Assembly: GCA_910576385.1 (NCBI GenBank)
Contig: CAJTIR010000007.1
Location: 62,001-126,000 of the forward strand
Length of the DNA stretch: 64,000 bases
DNA from: Lachnospiraceae bacterium
GTDB lineage: Bacteria > Bacillota > Clostridia > Lachnospirales > Lachnospiraceae
Reading direction: 5' to 3'
Position 1 is the stretch's first letter; each line of letters begins with the position of its first letter. Below are positions 1-8,826 of the stretch, piece after piece. A program made the position numbers and the translations under genes. The notes beneath the pieces are model-generated. The model made no database searches. It saw nothing but the letters and a program-made list of their open reading frames with translations, and was not told the DNA's origin.

Positions 1-1433
1 AGGAGGAGATGGTAGTACCCAGCGCTTATGCCCCCAATCTGCCGATTAGTCTGGAAAAGATTATTTTGAAATGTACCCAAAAAAGCGCTGATCGCAGATA
101 TGACAATATCAGTGATCTTTTGATGGATTTGAAAAAGGCCTTGATTAGCCCAGATGAGGATTTTGTGGTGATGGTTCCTGTGGGACAGCAGGAAAAAACC
201 AAAGTCATGAAACGGGAAGAAGTGGAGAGCATCAAGGAACAGACACGCAGCATTTATTATGAAGAGGCCGCCGAAGTACCAGAAGATGACGAAGAGGAAG
301 ATGACGAGGACGATGAAGGATTTTTAAATCCGAAAATGGAAAAGGCTGTAACGATTATGGGGATTGTGGCGGCCATCATTATTGCAGGAATTGTCCTCTA
401 TATTGGCGGAAGCTTTTTGGGGTTATTCCGCTTTGGCGGCAAGACGGATAATAATCAGGAAAACAATGATCCAAATCCGATACAGACAGAGGAAGAGCAG
501 CAGCCTGAGGAGGAAGACAGAACAGAGCAAGTGGAAATGATTGACCTCAAAGGCAAAACCTTTGATGAGGCGAAGGATGCATTGAATGGTATTGGACTTG
601 GCATCACAAAGGGTGGAGAAGAATCTTCTGATGTCTATGCCCAGGGACAGATTGTCTCCCAGAGTGCAGAGGTTGGAACTATGGTGGATAAGAATACCAC
701 AATCACGGTTGTGATCAGCAGCGGTGTAGGGGAATTTGATGTGCCCAGTGTAGTTGGTCTGGATAAGAGCTCAGCGGAAGCAAGACTAAAAGAGTATGGT
801 TTGGCGGCAAGTTTTGACTATGCATACAACGATTCTGTTCCAAATGATAATGTGATTTCTCAAAGTCCTGAGGCGGGTCAGAAGGCCAAGAAAGGTGATA
901 CGGTTAGTGTATTGTTAAGTCAGGGGCGTGAACTGGCTCAGATGATCAATGTCATAGGTCTGTCAGAGGCAGATGCCAGAACAGAGCTGGATGCACGCGG
1001 AATTATCGTCTCTAGTGTGTCTTCAGATTATAGTGATACGATACCAGAAAATCATGTCATAGATCAGAGTGTGCCAGAAGGAAAATATATTGAGAAGGGT
1101 CAGAGTGTGACACTGGTAATTAGTCTGGGCCAGAAAATTACCACAACTTACTATTCGCTCAATAATTATATCATAAAAAGATTAGAGAGAATTCCAGATT
1201 ATGCGACGCAGATCACTGCGAAAATTACTTTATATAAATCAGAAGGGAATGATGTGATCAATACCTGGACTGCAAATGCCTTTCCTTATTCTATCAATCA
1301 GGGCGGGATTGAGAACTGCACTGAGGGCTATTTTACGATTGAATGGGAATGGAAATATCTTGATGATGAAGATGTAGAGTATATTGAGACAGAAAAATCT
1401 GAGATAGAGGGTGTAACGTTTACGCCGGAGTAA
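1..1433 (+). CDS. prkC: PASTA-domain Ser/Thr protein kinase, C-terminal part (5' end outside window)
   Basis: The reading frame is open from the first bases of the window, so this is the end of a longer gene. The visible part starts with the last kinase-fold helices (about 50 codons), then a basic and very acidic juxtamembrane linker (about nt 280-320), one membrane helix (about nt 345-430), three PASTA repeats (about nt 537-727, 732-925 and 942-1130) and a further domain of about 100 residues. PASTA kinases of Firmicutes sense muropeptides or lipid II outside the cell and phosphorylate cell-wall, translation and division proteins inside. The order kinase, rsgA, rpe, thiN is the usual Firmicutes order, which supports PrkC/Stk1. 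The catalytic residues lie upstream and cannot be checked. The extra domain after the last PASTA repeat is not one I recognise. Confidence 0.93.
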   Translation, partial: EEMVVPSAYAPNLPISLEKIILKCTQKSADRRYDNISDLLMDLKKALISPDEDFVVMVPVGQQEKTKVMKREEVESIKEQTRSIYYEEAAEVPEDDEEEDDEDDEGFLNPKMEKAVTIMGIVAAIIIAGIVLYIGGSFLGLFRFGGKTDNNQENNDPNPIQTEEEQQPEEEDRTEQVEMIDLKGKTFDEAKDALNGIGLGITKGGEESSDVYAQGQIVSQSAEVGTMVDKNTTITVVISSGVGEFDVPSVVGLDKSSAEARLKEYGLAASFDYAYNDSVPNDNVISQSPEAGQKAKKGDTVSVLLSQGRELAQMINVIGLSEADARTELDARGIIVSSVSSDYSDTIPENHVIDQSVPEGKYIEKGQSVTLVISLGQKITTTYYSLNNYIIKRLERIPDYATQITAKITLYKSEGNDVINTWTANAFPYSINQGGIENCTEGYFTIEWEWKYLDDEDVEYIETEKSEIEGVTFTPE

Positions 1434-1446
1434 GGAAATTAGGAAT

Positions 1447-2328
1447 ATGCAGGGAAAGATTGTAAAAGGGATTGCCGGTTTTTACTATGTGCATGTTTCT
1501 GAGGCCGGAATCTTTGAATGTAAGGCAAAGGGAAAATTTAGAAAAGAAAAGATCAAACCGCTGGTGGGGGATAATGTGGAGCTGGAAGTGGTGAATCTGG
1601 AGAAAAAAACCGGAAACATTACAGAAATCCTTGCCAGAAAAAATGCATTGCTGCGTCCGGCAGTAGCTAATATTGACCAGGCGCTGGTAATTTTTGCGGT
1701 GGATAAGCCAAAACCGAATTTTAATCTGCTGGATCGATTTCTGATTATGATGGAACATCAGCAGGTGGAAACAATTATTTGTTTTAATAAGCAGGATTTG
1801 GCTCAATCCGAGGAGCTTCAAAACCTGCAGGCAGTATATGAGGCCTGCGGGTATCAGATTTTGTTTGCCAGCGCCGCAGAAGAAAAAGGACTTGACGAGA
1901 TTCGCAAGGTATTAGAACATAAGACTACAACTGTGGCTGGACCTTCCGGCGTGGGAAAATCTTCCTTGATCAATCTACTCTCTCCAGAAGCAGAGATGGA
2001 AATTGGGGGCTTAAGTGAAAAGATTGACAGGGGGAAGCATACCACGCGTCATTCTCAGCTTCTTCATATTGAAGGCCAGACATATATTATGGATACACCA
2101 GGATTCAGTTCCATCTATCTTATGGGGTTTGAAAAGGAGGAATTGAAACGATATTTTCGGGAATTTGGTGCGTATGAGCCGTTCTGCCGATTTCAGGGAT
2201 GCAGCCACATCCATGAGCCGAATTGTGGGGTAAAAGAGGCGTTGGCAGAGGGCAGGATCAGTTCGGTACGTTACGAGGATTATGTGACACTGTATGAGGA
2301 ATTAAAAGGTGTCAGAAAATATACTTAA
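1447..2328 (+). CDS. rsgA: ribosome small-subunit-dependent GTPase A
   Basis: This 293-residue protein is a late 30S ribosome assembly GTPase. It has an N-terminal OB fold, then a circularly permuted GTPase domain: the NKQD (G4) motif comes before the P-loop GPSGVGKSS and the DTPG (G3) motif, the order that defines this family. Near the C-terminus is the zinc-binding knuckle with the pattern Cys-x4-Cys-x-His-x5-Cys. Length is normal for the family. It starts 13 nt after the kinase stop and is probably cotranscribed. In Bacillus the homologue (CpgA) is itself a PrkC substrate, so the pairing makes functional sense. Confidence 0.96.
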   Translation: MQGKIVKGIAGFYYVHVSEAGIFECKAKGKFRKEKIKPLVGDNVELEVVNLEKKTGNITEILARKNALLRPAVANIDQALVIFAVDKPKPNFNLLDRFLIMMEHQQVETIICFNKQDLAQSEELQNLQAVYEACGYQILFASAAEEKGLDEIRKVLEHKTTTVAGPSGVGKSSLINLLSPEAEMEIGGLSEKIDRGKHTTRHSQLLHIEGQTYIMDTPGFSSIYLMGFEKEELKRYFREFGAYEPFCRFQGCSHIHEPNCGVKEALAEGRISSVRYEDYVTLYEELKGVRKYT

Positions 2329-2413
2329 GGGCACCTATTATGGCCATTCGGCTGTTTCATAAAGTATACCCAAGGCACCCCATCATGCCATGCGGTGTGT
2401 CATGAGGTATGAA
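2329..2413 (+). repeat. two tandem imperfect ~42-bp repeats, each a small stem-loop
   Basis: Between rsgA and rpe two diverged copies sit head to tail (about 2330-2371 and 2373-2413), sharing the pattern GGCACCyyATyATG then CATkCGG and TCATrArGTAT. Each can fold into a 5-bp stem, TTATG with CATAA in the first copy and TCATG with CATGA in the second, so one pair has changed on both sides. No T-run follows, so this is not an obvious terminator. It may be an RNA processing site or a protein-binding leader for rpe-thiN. Confidence 0.5.
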
Positions 2414-2432
2414 AAATAAAAGGAGAAGGATT

Positions 2433-3083
2433 ATGAACTGTTTATCACCGTCTATTTTAGCCGCAGACATTTCCCGTCTGGGGGAAGAAATCAAATGCAT
2501 TGATGAGGCAGGTGCACATTATGTCCACATTGATATTATGGATGGGCATTTTGTACCCACCATTTCCTTTGGGGCGCCGCTGATGAAATCAATTAGAGGG
2601 TTGACAGAGCGTGTTTTTGATGTACATTTGATGGTAAAGGAGCCAGCGCGGCTGGTAAAGGAAATGGTAGCCTGCGGAGCAGATATTATCACTGTCCATG
2701 CGGAGAGTTGTGTACATCTGGACCGCACGATTGACAAGATCAAAGAGAGAGGGGCAAAAGCCTCAGTAGCCTTAAATCCAGCTACGGATTTAAGCTGTCT
2801 GGAGTATATCCTGCCTAAATTGGACATGGTATTGCTTATGACGGTGAATCCAGGCTATGGGGGACAAAAATATATTCCCTATGCAACACAAAAAATCCGA
2901 AATCTTCGGCAAATGATTGAAGAACGAGAGTTAGATATTGATATTGAGGTGGATGGGGGAATTAACCTCTATAATGTACAGGAAGTTTTAAATGCTGGGG
3001 CAAATATTATTGTAGCAGGCTCCGCTGTATTTCGGGGGGACAAGGTAGCAAATGTAGAGGAATTTCTTAAGGTGATGAGATAA
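2433..3083 (+). CDS. rpe: ribulose-phosphate 3-epimerase
   Basis: This 216-residue TIM-barrel enzyme interconverts ribulose 5-phosphate and xylulose 5-phosphate in the pentose phosphate pathway. The family motifs are present: SPSILAAD at the N-terminus, HIDIMDGHFVPT with metal-binding His and Asp, the phosphate loop VNPGYGGQ, and EVDGGI with the second catalytic Asp. I place the start at 2433 rather than at the ATG at 2409, because AGGAGAAGG at 2421-2429 stands just before 2433 and the protein then begins MNCLSPSIL as in relatives. Its stop overlaps the thiN start by one base, indicating translational coupling. It also links to the xylulose made by the xylB region of this window. Confidence 0.96.
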   Translation: MNCLSPSILAADISRLGEEIKCIDEAGAHYVHIDIMDGHFVPTISFGAPLMKSIRGLTERVFDVHLMVKEPARLVKEMVACGADIITVHAESCVHLDRTIDKIKERGAKASVALNPATDLSCLEYILPKLDMVLLMTVNPGYGGQKYIPYATQKIRNLRQMIEERELDIDIEVDGGINLYNVQEVLNAGANIIVAGSAVFRGDKVANVEEFLKVMR

Positions 3084-3736
3084 TGGAAGCGTTGATTGTT
3101 AGTGGTGGATATCTGGAATCCAAATTTGCATGTGCTTATATCGAGAAACATCCCTGTGAGCTTACCATTGCAGTGGATTCTGGGATGGAATTTTTCTATG
3201 AACATGGACAGATACCTGATTATATTGTAGGCGATTTTGATTCTGTAAGACCTGAGATTTTACATTATTTTCAGAGTTTGGAGCAAAAAAAGCCTATCAT
3301 CTTACAATTTCAGCCAGAAAAAGATGAGACAGACACAGAGTTAGCCATGCGAACAGCGATTGAGAAGGGTACGAGGGTGATTCATCTGCTGGGGGCCACT
3401 GGAAGCCGAGTAGATCATATGATAGGCAATATCCATCTGTTGGGCGCGGCCATGAAGCAGGGAGTGGAATGCTTTATGGTGGACAAGCATAACCGAATGC
3501 GCATGATTGAGAGTGGCATTGTACTCAAACAGCAGGAACAGTATGGGAATTATGTCTCTCTGTTTCCATTTACTCCACAAGTTCGTGGTCTGACACTGAC
3601 AGGGTTTAAATACCCGCTTGATCATTACCCACTAGAATGTTACCATTCTCTCGGCGTCAGCAATGAGATCGTCGAAGAAAAAGCGGTGATTTCTTTTGAA
3701 ACGGGTGTCTTACTTGTGATCGAATCAAGAGATTAA
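3083..3736 (+). CDS. thiN: thiamine pyrophosphokinase
   Basis: This 217-residue enzyme transfers pyrophosphate from ATP to thiamine, making thiamine diphosphate. It shows the VGDFDS metal-binding motif and the DETDTELA motif typical of thiamine pyrophosphokinases, with a C-terminal beta-sandwich thiamine-binding half. The ATG overlaps the rpe stop (TAATG), so the two are coupled. This is the last gene of the prkC-rsgA-rpe-thiN run, which closes at the terminator near 3768. No TPP riboswitch is visible upstream. Confidence 0.94.
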   Translation: MEALIVSGGYLESKFACAYIEKHPCELTIAVDSGMEFFYEHGQIPDYIVGDFDSVRPEILHYFQSLEQKKPIILQFQPEKDETDTELAMRTAIEKGTRVIHLLGATGSRVDHMIGNIHLLGAAMKQGVECFMVDKHNRMRMIESGIVLKQQEQYGNYVSLFPFTPQVRGLTLTGFKYPLDHYPLECYHSLGVSNEIVEEKAVISFETGVLLVIESRD

Positions 3737-3767
3737 TAGATAAAAGTTCTATTTGAACGAAGCACAA

Positions 3768-3808
3768 AATCCCCGAACCGTGTTCTGGCACAGTTCAGGG
3801 ATTTTTTC
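3768..3808. terminator. bidirectional intrinsic terminator between thiN and the AIM24 gene
   Basis: AATCCCCGAACCGTG at 3768-3782 pairs with CACAGTTCAGGGATT at 3789-3803 around a 6-base loop. A run of six T follows on the + strand. On the - strand the two imperfect pairs become G-U and the stem is followed by ATTTTG. It sits between convergent genes, so it probably ends both. The remaining 3809-3922 holds no gene that I can see. Confidence 0.8.
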
Positions 3809-3922
3809 TATAGAATAAAATATGCATAGAGTCTTTCTGCACTTCGTTTCGGTCGTTGCCTAACAAGTCTATTTGTTTTCCTTATGCGCAACGATGGGAT
3901 CTATTCTTATCTGGTTTCACAT

Positions 3923-4630
3923 TTAATCCATACTTACCTGAATACCACCTTGACGTTCAGAAGGTTGGAGCAGTACAGTGATTGGCTGATTGCCAGGCCA
4001 TTCAAAGGCATACGACTCACCAGAATGCTGGCCGATTAAGTTTCTCCAGGACAGATCTGTCTTGATTTGTGGATCTCCGTATCCACATTGGCTCATCCAG
4101 CAGATCACAGCATCAGGATCCACGGAAATCGTGTTGTGATTATGGAGATTTGATAATACCATAGGGTTGCCATCTGACAAGACAGCGACATAAGCATTGC
4201 TGCCATTTCCGGTAAGGGCAGTGGTGGCAAGCCCCTTTTGGGACATAATACCAACACCAATAAACCGCACATCATATTTACAGTCCTGGGTAAAGGCCAG
4301 GATATTTTCAGATTCTACGGAAATAATTTCTCCCATACCAAGTTTATATACCACTACATGCTGACCATAATTGGCATAATAGGTGACAGATTGGCCTGAC
4401 ATGGTTACTCTCATCAATGGAAAATTTTCACCTGTGGCGCGGCGAATCAGGGAGCCTAATGCCGCCTGAGCAAAATTGCTCTGAGGTCCCAACAGTATTT
4501 TTTCAAATTTGTAATTTTTTCCGCCGGGGCTTTCTCCAGCGATAAAAGAGCCTGCCTTGGTAAACAGGACATCGTTTCCAGTGCATGTGACCTTTAAAGT
4601 TAATTCGTTTATTGTCTCAAATGTAAGCAT
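3923..4630 (-). CDS. AIM24 family protein (DUF124-like)
   Basis: This 235-residue protein matches the AIM24 family, a mainly beta fold (double-stranded beta-helix-like) named after a yeast mitochondrial protein; the biochemical role in bacteria is unknown. Visible traits include a glycine-rich early segment, a phenylalanine/leucine/glycine core and a repeated beta pattern without membrane helices. I take the ATG at 4630, preceded on the reverse strand by AGGAGG with 7-base spacing, instead of the longer frame beginning at 4666. It lies 16 nt downstream of the TerD-domain gene, so both are probably one transcript, which suggests a shared stress- or membrane-related task. The functional inference is weak. 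Confidence 0.82.
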   Translation of the reverse strand: MLTFETINELTLKVTCTGNDVLFTKAGSFIAGESPGGKNYKFEKILLGPQSNFAQAALGSLIRRATGENFPLMRVTMSGQSVTYYANYGQHVVVYKLGMGEIISVESENILAFTQDCKYDVRFIGVGIMSQKGLATTALTGNGSNAYVAVLSDGNPMVLSNLHNHNTISVDPDAVICWMSQCGYGDPQIKTDLSWRNLIGQHSGESYAFEWPGNQPITVLLQPSERQGGIQVSMD

Positions 4631-4646
4631 AATATTCCTCCTGTGT

Positions 4647-5477
4647 TCAGACTGTCTGTACTCCATATAGTTGGCATAACCCCTCTAAATCTCTGGCAAC
4701 TCCGTTTCCAATGGCATTGCATTTCCAGGTTCCATGATACAGATAAATCTCTCCGATCATCATGGAAATGACATTTGGATAATAGTCCGTCATTTGGAAG
4801 CTGACAAGCTCTTGATGATTCTCTGCATTGAGAATGCGAATGTAGGCGTCTTTGACCATGCTAAAATTCAGTTTATGCGTGAATGCTTCATTGATTGTCA
4901 GTACAAAAACTATTTTTGCGGCAGCCGGATTGAGCCTGCCAAAGTCAACAGAAATATATTCGCGGTCTGTATGATTGGAAAGAGAAAAGTGGACGCTTCT
5001 GTCAGGACTGTCCTCCTGACCATAAAATACAAACCAGTCATCCCCCAATACTTTTCCATTGGCGCCAAGGATAAAAGCAGACACATCCAAGTCGCATTGA
5101 GGATTTGTTACGTTCCATCCCAGACATACTTGAATCTTACGGACTTGCCTGGAAGGATCCAGAGCGATCTTCTGCCCTTTTTGTATTTTTTTTGTTAGGA
5201 TTGGAATGGCAATTTCTCGAATAGAAGCCTGTGTTGGTACTGGAGCCTGGCTTACAGTGGTTTGTGGAGATGTCTGCTGATTCGAAGCCTGGCTATGTGC
5301 AGGAGACCGATTTATTGCAGCCGAAGAAGGTGTTTGCCGATTCGACTCTGATGTTTTTACAGTAGTCTGGTTCACAGCAGCTTGGGCAAATATTTGGTTG
5401 GTTTGTGTCGGAATATTGATATTTAAAATGGAATTACAGTCCAAAGGCTGGGATGTCCGCATCGGGATATCTATCAT
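4647..5477 (-). CDS. TerD-domain protein with long Gln/Thr/Ser-rich N-terminal linker
   Basis: The protein has 276 residues. Residues about 25-90 are low-complexity, rich in Gln, Thr, Ser, Ala and Asn with repeated short blocks. Residues about 100-276 form a TerD domain, recognisable from the CDLDVSAF stretch (Asp129 and Asp131, expected calcium ligands), GWN before it, and the later DVFxxxY-like and GEIYLYH segments. TerD proteins bind calcium and belong to Ter stress systems linked to tellurite, phage and envelope stress. The other Ter genes (terB, terC, terZ-like kinases or ATP-grasp enzymes) are absent here. ATG at 5477 is chosen because AGGAGG lies six bases upstream; a TTG two codons earlier abuts the ribosome site. 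The gene leads an operon with the AIM24 gene. Confidence 0.85.
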   Translation of the reverse strand: MIDIPMRTSQPLDCNSILNINIPTQTNQIFAQAAVNQTTVKTSESNRQTPSSAAINRSPAHSQASNQQTSPQTTVSQAPVPTQASIREIAIPILTKKIQKGQKIALDPSRQVRKIQVCLGWNVTNPQCDLDVSAFILGANGKVLGDDWFVFYGQEDSPDRSVHFSLSNHTDREYISVDFGRLNPAAAKIVFVLTINEAFTHKLNFSMVKDAYIRILNAENHQELVSFQMTDYYPNVISMMIGEIYLYHGTWKCNAIGNGVARDLEGLCQLYGVQTV

Positions 5478-5509
5478 TGGCAACCTCCTTTGTGTTGATT
5501 TTAATAACT

Positions 5510-5538
5510 ATTTTATCAGAAATATAAGATAATTTCCA
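5510..5538 (-). promoter_or_regulatory. probable promoter of the TerD-AIM24 operon
   Basis: On the reverse strand TGGAAA (5533-5538) and TAAAAT (5510-5515) are separated by 17 bases, about 32 bases before the TerD start. The -35 box is imperfect, so the call is moderate. Confidence 0.45.
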
Positions 5539-5721
5539 TAGTTTTATATCGGATGGGGATGGCTGGCGCCGCCAGAACACGGAAGCATTCTTAAATCAGA
5601 TCAGAGAATGGCTCATGATAGATAAAGAAATAAAGGAAAGTGCTTTCAAAAAGAATTTCTCCAGTTGAAAATAAGAGCCGGTTATGCTAGTATATTCTAG
5701 AATTGATATATTGAAATTATT

Positions 5722-5949
5722 TAACTATTCAGAACTGCAAGCCACAGACATGAAAACAAAGTTTTTGTGCATTCTGTCTTTGCCGCTTTAGCGGAAAGAT
5801 TTTTTGAACGAGTAAATATAATAATGCGTCAGTCCCTTTTGTCTATGGTTTTGGGGGAATTATCACCCTTATGGAAATAGGTAATTCTGCCCTTTTCAAA
5901 TAGATTTGAATGGTCTGAGTTTATATTATTATGAGGATCTGAATAGTTA
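5722..5949 (+). repeat. dispersed repeat with inverted ends, copy 1 (TAACTATTCAGAA family)
   Basis: The element begins TAACTATTCAGAA (5722-5734) and ends ATCTGAATAGTTA (5937-5949), the same 13 bases inverted with one change. Its right half (about 5835-5949) resembles the right half of the element at 56140-56310, including GGGAATTATCA and TTTTCAAATAxATTTGAA. No protein is encoded. It fills most of the 532-bp gap between the TerD gene and ychF. The rest of the gap (5539-5721 and 5950-6009) shows only a second TCTGAATAGG-like end near 5989. The form is that of a non-autonomous mobile element (MITE). Confidence 0.65.
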
Positions 5950-6009
5950 CCAAAAAATAGAGAAAGGCAGATAACCGGAACAAAGGTTTCTGAATAGGGA
6001 CAGAATATT

Positions 6010-7107
6010 ATGAAATTAGGAATCGTTGGCTTGCCCAATGTGGGGAAAAGTACTTTATTTAATTCATTGACAAAAGCAGGGGCGGAATCCGCCAATTATC
6101 CATTTTGCACGATCGATCCCAATGTGGGGATTGTGACGGTTCCTGATGAACGTCTGAAAAAATTAGGGGATCTGTATCAGTCCAAAAAGGTGACGCCGGC
6201 AGTGATTGAATTTGTGGATATTGCTGGTTTGGTAAAGGGCGCCAGCAAGGGAGAGGGATTGGGAAACCAATTTTTGTCTAATATCCGTGAGGTGGATGCC
6301 ATTGTCCACGTGGTGCGCTGCTTTGAGGACAGCAATATTGTCCATGTGGATGGCAATATCAATCCGGTGCGAGATATTGAGACTATCAATCTGGAGCTGA
6401 TTTTTTCTGATATTGAAATTTTGGAGCGCAGAATTGCTAAGACCAGCAAGGGAGCGAGAATGGACAAGAATCTGGCAAAGGAATTAAAGCTTTTGGAGCG
6501 TGTCAAAGTCCATCTTGAGGACGGAAAGCTGGCCAAGACCTTTACTTTGGAAGATGAGGATGAAGAACTCTGGTTTAAAAAGTATAATTTGTTGACTGCA
6601 AAACCTGTGATCTATGCGGCCAATGTAGCAGAGGATGATCTGGCGGAAGATGGTGCAGGGAATGCATTTGTACAGGAAGTGCGCAAAAATGCTGCCCAGG
6701 AGGAATGTGAGGTATTTGTGATCTGCGCTCAGATTGAACAGGAGATTGCAGAGCTGGACGAGGAAGAAAAGACCATGTTCTTAGAGGAACTGGGCTTAAA
6801 AGAATCAGGTCTGGAAAAATTGATTAAGGCTAGTTACAGTTTGCTGGGACTGATCAGTTATTTAACTTCTGGGGAAGATGAGACACGTGCCTGGACGATT
6901 AAGCGAGGCACCAAAGCGCCACAGGCAGCCGGAAAGATCCACTCTGATTTTGAACGGGGATTTATCCGTGCAGAGGTGGTGAATTATCAGGATCTGCTGG
7001 ACTGTGGTTCTCTGTCTGCTGCAAAGGATAAAGGTCTGGTAGGACTGGAAGGCAAAGAATATGTAGTAAAGGATGGAGATGTGATCCTGTTTCGGTTTAA
7101 CGTATAG
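6010..7107 (+). CDS. ychF: redox-regulated ATPase YchF (Obg-related)
   Basis: This 365-residue P-loop protein binds ATP rather than GTP and associates with ribosomes and stress responses. It starts with the P-loop GLPNVGKSTLFN, followed by a switch region with NYPFCTIDPN, DIAG(L) and a C-terminal TGS domain ending near the stop. In YchF proteins the usual NKxD motif is replaced, and the region around residue 200 (KPVIYAANV) fits that. Length is typical. It stands alone, 83 bases before the MATE gene; a short 8-bp inverted repeat at 7106-7132 lies between them but lacks a T-run. Confidence 0.96.
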   Translation: MKLGIVGLPNVGKSTLFNSLTKAGAESANYPFCTIDPNVGIVTVPDERLKKLGDLYQSKKVTPAVIEFVDIAGLVKGASKGEGLGNQFLSNIREVDAIVHVVRCFEDSNIVHVDGNINPVRDIETINLELIFSDIEILERRIAKTSKGARMDKNLAKELKLLERVKVHLEDGKLAKTFTLEDEDEELWFKKYNLLTAKPVIYAANVAEDDLAEDGAGNAFVQEVRKNAAQEECEVFVICAQIEQEIAELDEEEKTMFLEELGLKESGLEKLIKASYSLLGLISYLTSGEDETRAWTIKRGTKAPQAAGKIHSDFERGFIRAEVVNYQDLLDCGSLSAAKDKGLVGLEGKEYVVKDGDVILFRFNV

Positions 7108-7190
7108 AGTTCTTGAAATTGTTGAGAACTCTGGGAAGGTTCTGAATGATTACACAATCTCAAGCGCTAATGATAGAAAGGAAAACATAA

Positions 7191-8543
7191 ATGAAAGCAG
7201 AAAACAGACAATTTTATCGTTCTTTGGCTGGATTGGTAATACCCATTACCATACAAAATTTTATCACAAATGCGGTCAATTCTGCCGATGTATTTATGCT
7301 GGGCTATGTGGGACAGACGCAATTGTCGGCGGTATCTTTGGCGAATCAGTTTCAATTTCTTCTCTCAGGATTCTTTTTTGGAATCTCTTCTGGAGTGGTT
7401 ATGCTGGCGTCTCAATATTGGGGCAAGAAAGATACCAATTCCATACAGGCCGTTATGGGAATCGCTACTAAGATTGCTCTGACCATCACAGTAATTCTGG
7501 CTGTGGGGGCGATCAGCGCGCCTGAGACACTGATGCGGATTTACACCAATGATCAGGCATTGATTTCGATTGGAGCATCCTATCTGCGGATTGTCGGAAT
7601 TTCTTATGTATGTATGAGTTTTTCACAGGTTTACCACTGTGTATTGCGAAGTATGGAACGAGCGCAATTAAGTATGATCATTAGTTTAATAGCCTTATCT
7701 TTAAATGTAGTGCTGAATGCGGTTTTTATCTTTGGAATTGGCGGCGCGCCAAAGCTTGGAGTTGTCGGTGTGGCAATCGGTACTGTGACAGCGCGTGTTG
7801 TAGAACTTTTATTGTGTCTATTGGACGCAGCCAGAGGAAAGGTATTTCGCATAGATCTAAGAATGATGTTTGGCAGACATAGTATGTTGTTTGCAGATTT
7901 CTGTAAATATTCTGTCCCCGCATTGATCAATGATTTTGCCTGGACTTTGGCTTTTTCCATGTATTCGGTCGTTATGGGACATATGAATGCAGATGTGGTG
8001 GCGGCAAGTTCTGTGGCGACCACAGTTAGAAATCTGTGTACCATTCTCTGTTTTGCGCTGGGAGCCGGAGCTTCTGTGCTTCTGGGAATTGAAATTGGCG
8101 AGGGCAAGTTTGAGGAGGCAAAGCGCGACGCCAGAAAATCTTGTCAAGTGACCTTAGTGATTGGTATTTTGACTGGAATTGTGATTCTGCTTTTGCGGCC
8201 AGTGGTATTCTTATGCTTTTCGTTGACGGAGCGGGCGGCAGGGTATCTGGATTTTATGCTCTGGATCAGCGCTTACTATGTAGTAGGACAGGCCATGAAT
8301 ACGCTGCTGATATCAGGAATTTTCCGTGCGGGCGGCGATTCCAGATTCGGAATGGTCTGTGATATTATAGTGATGTGGGTGATTAGTGTACCTCTCGGTT
8401 TTCTAAGCGCCTTTGTATGGAAACTGCCTCCGATGGCTGTGTATTTTATCTTGTGTCTGGATGAATTTTGGAAGATTCCAGTGGTGTATGTCCACTATAA
8501 GAAATTTGGCTGGCTCAAAGATATTACCAGGAAATTAGAGTAA
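7191..8543 (+). CDS. MATE family efflux transporter
   Basis: The 450-residue protein has about twelve hydrophobic helices in two related halves, as in multidrug and toxic compound extrusion antiporters, which expel cationic compounds using a sodium or proton gradient. The start of helix 1 carries a conserved-looking PITIQNF segment and the loop after helix 2 has AxQFQFLLSG. The substrate cannot be deduced. GAAAGGA lies 8 bases before the ATG. A strong terminator follows directly, so it ends its transcript. Confidence 0.93.
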   Translation: MKAENRQFYRSLAGLVIPITIQNFITNAVNSADVFMLGYVGQTQLSAVSLANQFQFLLSGFFFGISSGVVMLASQYWGKKDTNSIQAVMGIATKIALTITVILAVGAISAPETLMRIYTNDQALISIGASYLRIVGISYVCMSFSQVYHCVLRSMERAQLSMIISLIALSLNVVLNAVFIFGIGGAPKLGVVGVAIGTVTARVVELLLCLLDAARGKVFRIDLRMMFGRHSMLFADFCKYSVPALINDFAWTLAFSMYSVVMGHMNADVVAASSVATTVRNLCTILCFALGAGASVLLGIEIGEGKFEEAKRDARKSCQVTLVIGILTGIVILLLRPVVFLCFSLTERAAGYLDFMLWISAYYVVGQAMNTLLISGIFRAGGDSRFGMVCDIIVMWVISVPLGFLSAFVWKLPPMAVYFILCLDEFWKIPVVYVHYKKFGWLKDITRKLE

Positions 8544-8546
8544 AAA

Positions 8547-8597
8547 TTGCCGGACAGAATGATTGTGTTTGTAAATCTGTCCGGCAAAATTATTTTT
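8547..8597 (+). terminator. intrinsic terminator after the MATE gene
   Basis: TTGCCGGACAGA (8548-8559) pairs perfectly with TCTGTCCGGCAA (8576-8587) across a 16-base loop, followed by AATTATTTTT. The AT-rich stretch 8600-8826 beyond it holds no gene or strong hairpin that I can see. Confidence 0.85.
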
Positions 8598-8826
8598 AAA
8601 ATAGGAAAAGTAAGAGGTTTTTCTATGGTGTTTCAATACTTCTTTTCCATCATTATTGATTGATAGCTTTTTTCTGTTGTTCTGTATAGCATGAAAAGTG
8701 ATAAGTGATTCTAATTAAAAAAATGATTCCAAATAATATATCTTGTTCCAACAGTTAAGTATTGATATTTTCCTTAAAATTTAATTTACATTAAAGTTTT
8801 TGATATTTAACCGCAGGAACAATCCA

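Noticed and set aside
3083-3808. TPP riboswitch for thiN
   Set aside because: No room exists upstream, since thiN overlaps rpe, and no THI-box-like sequence was seen in the rpe leader.
4734-5198. Forward-strand 154-residue frame opposite the TerD gene
   Set aside because: No ribosome site or recognisable domain; the opposite strand encodes a clear TerD domain.
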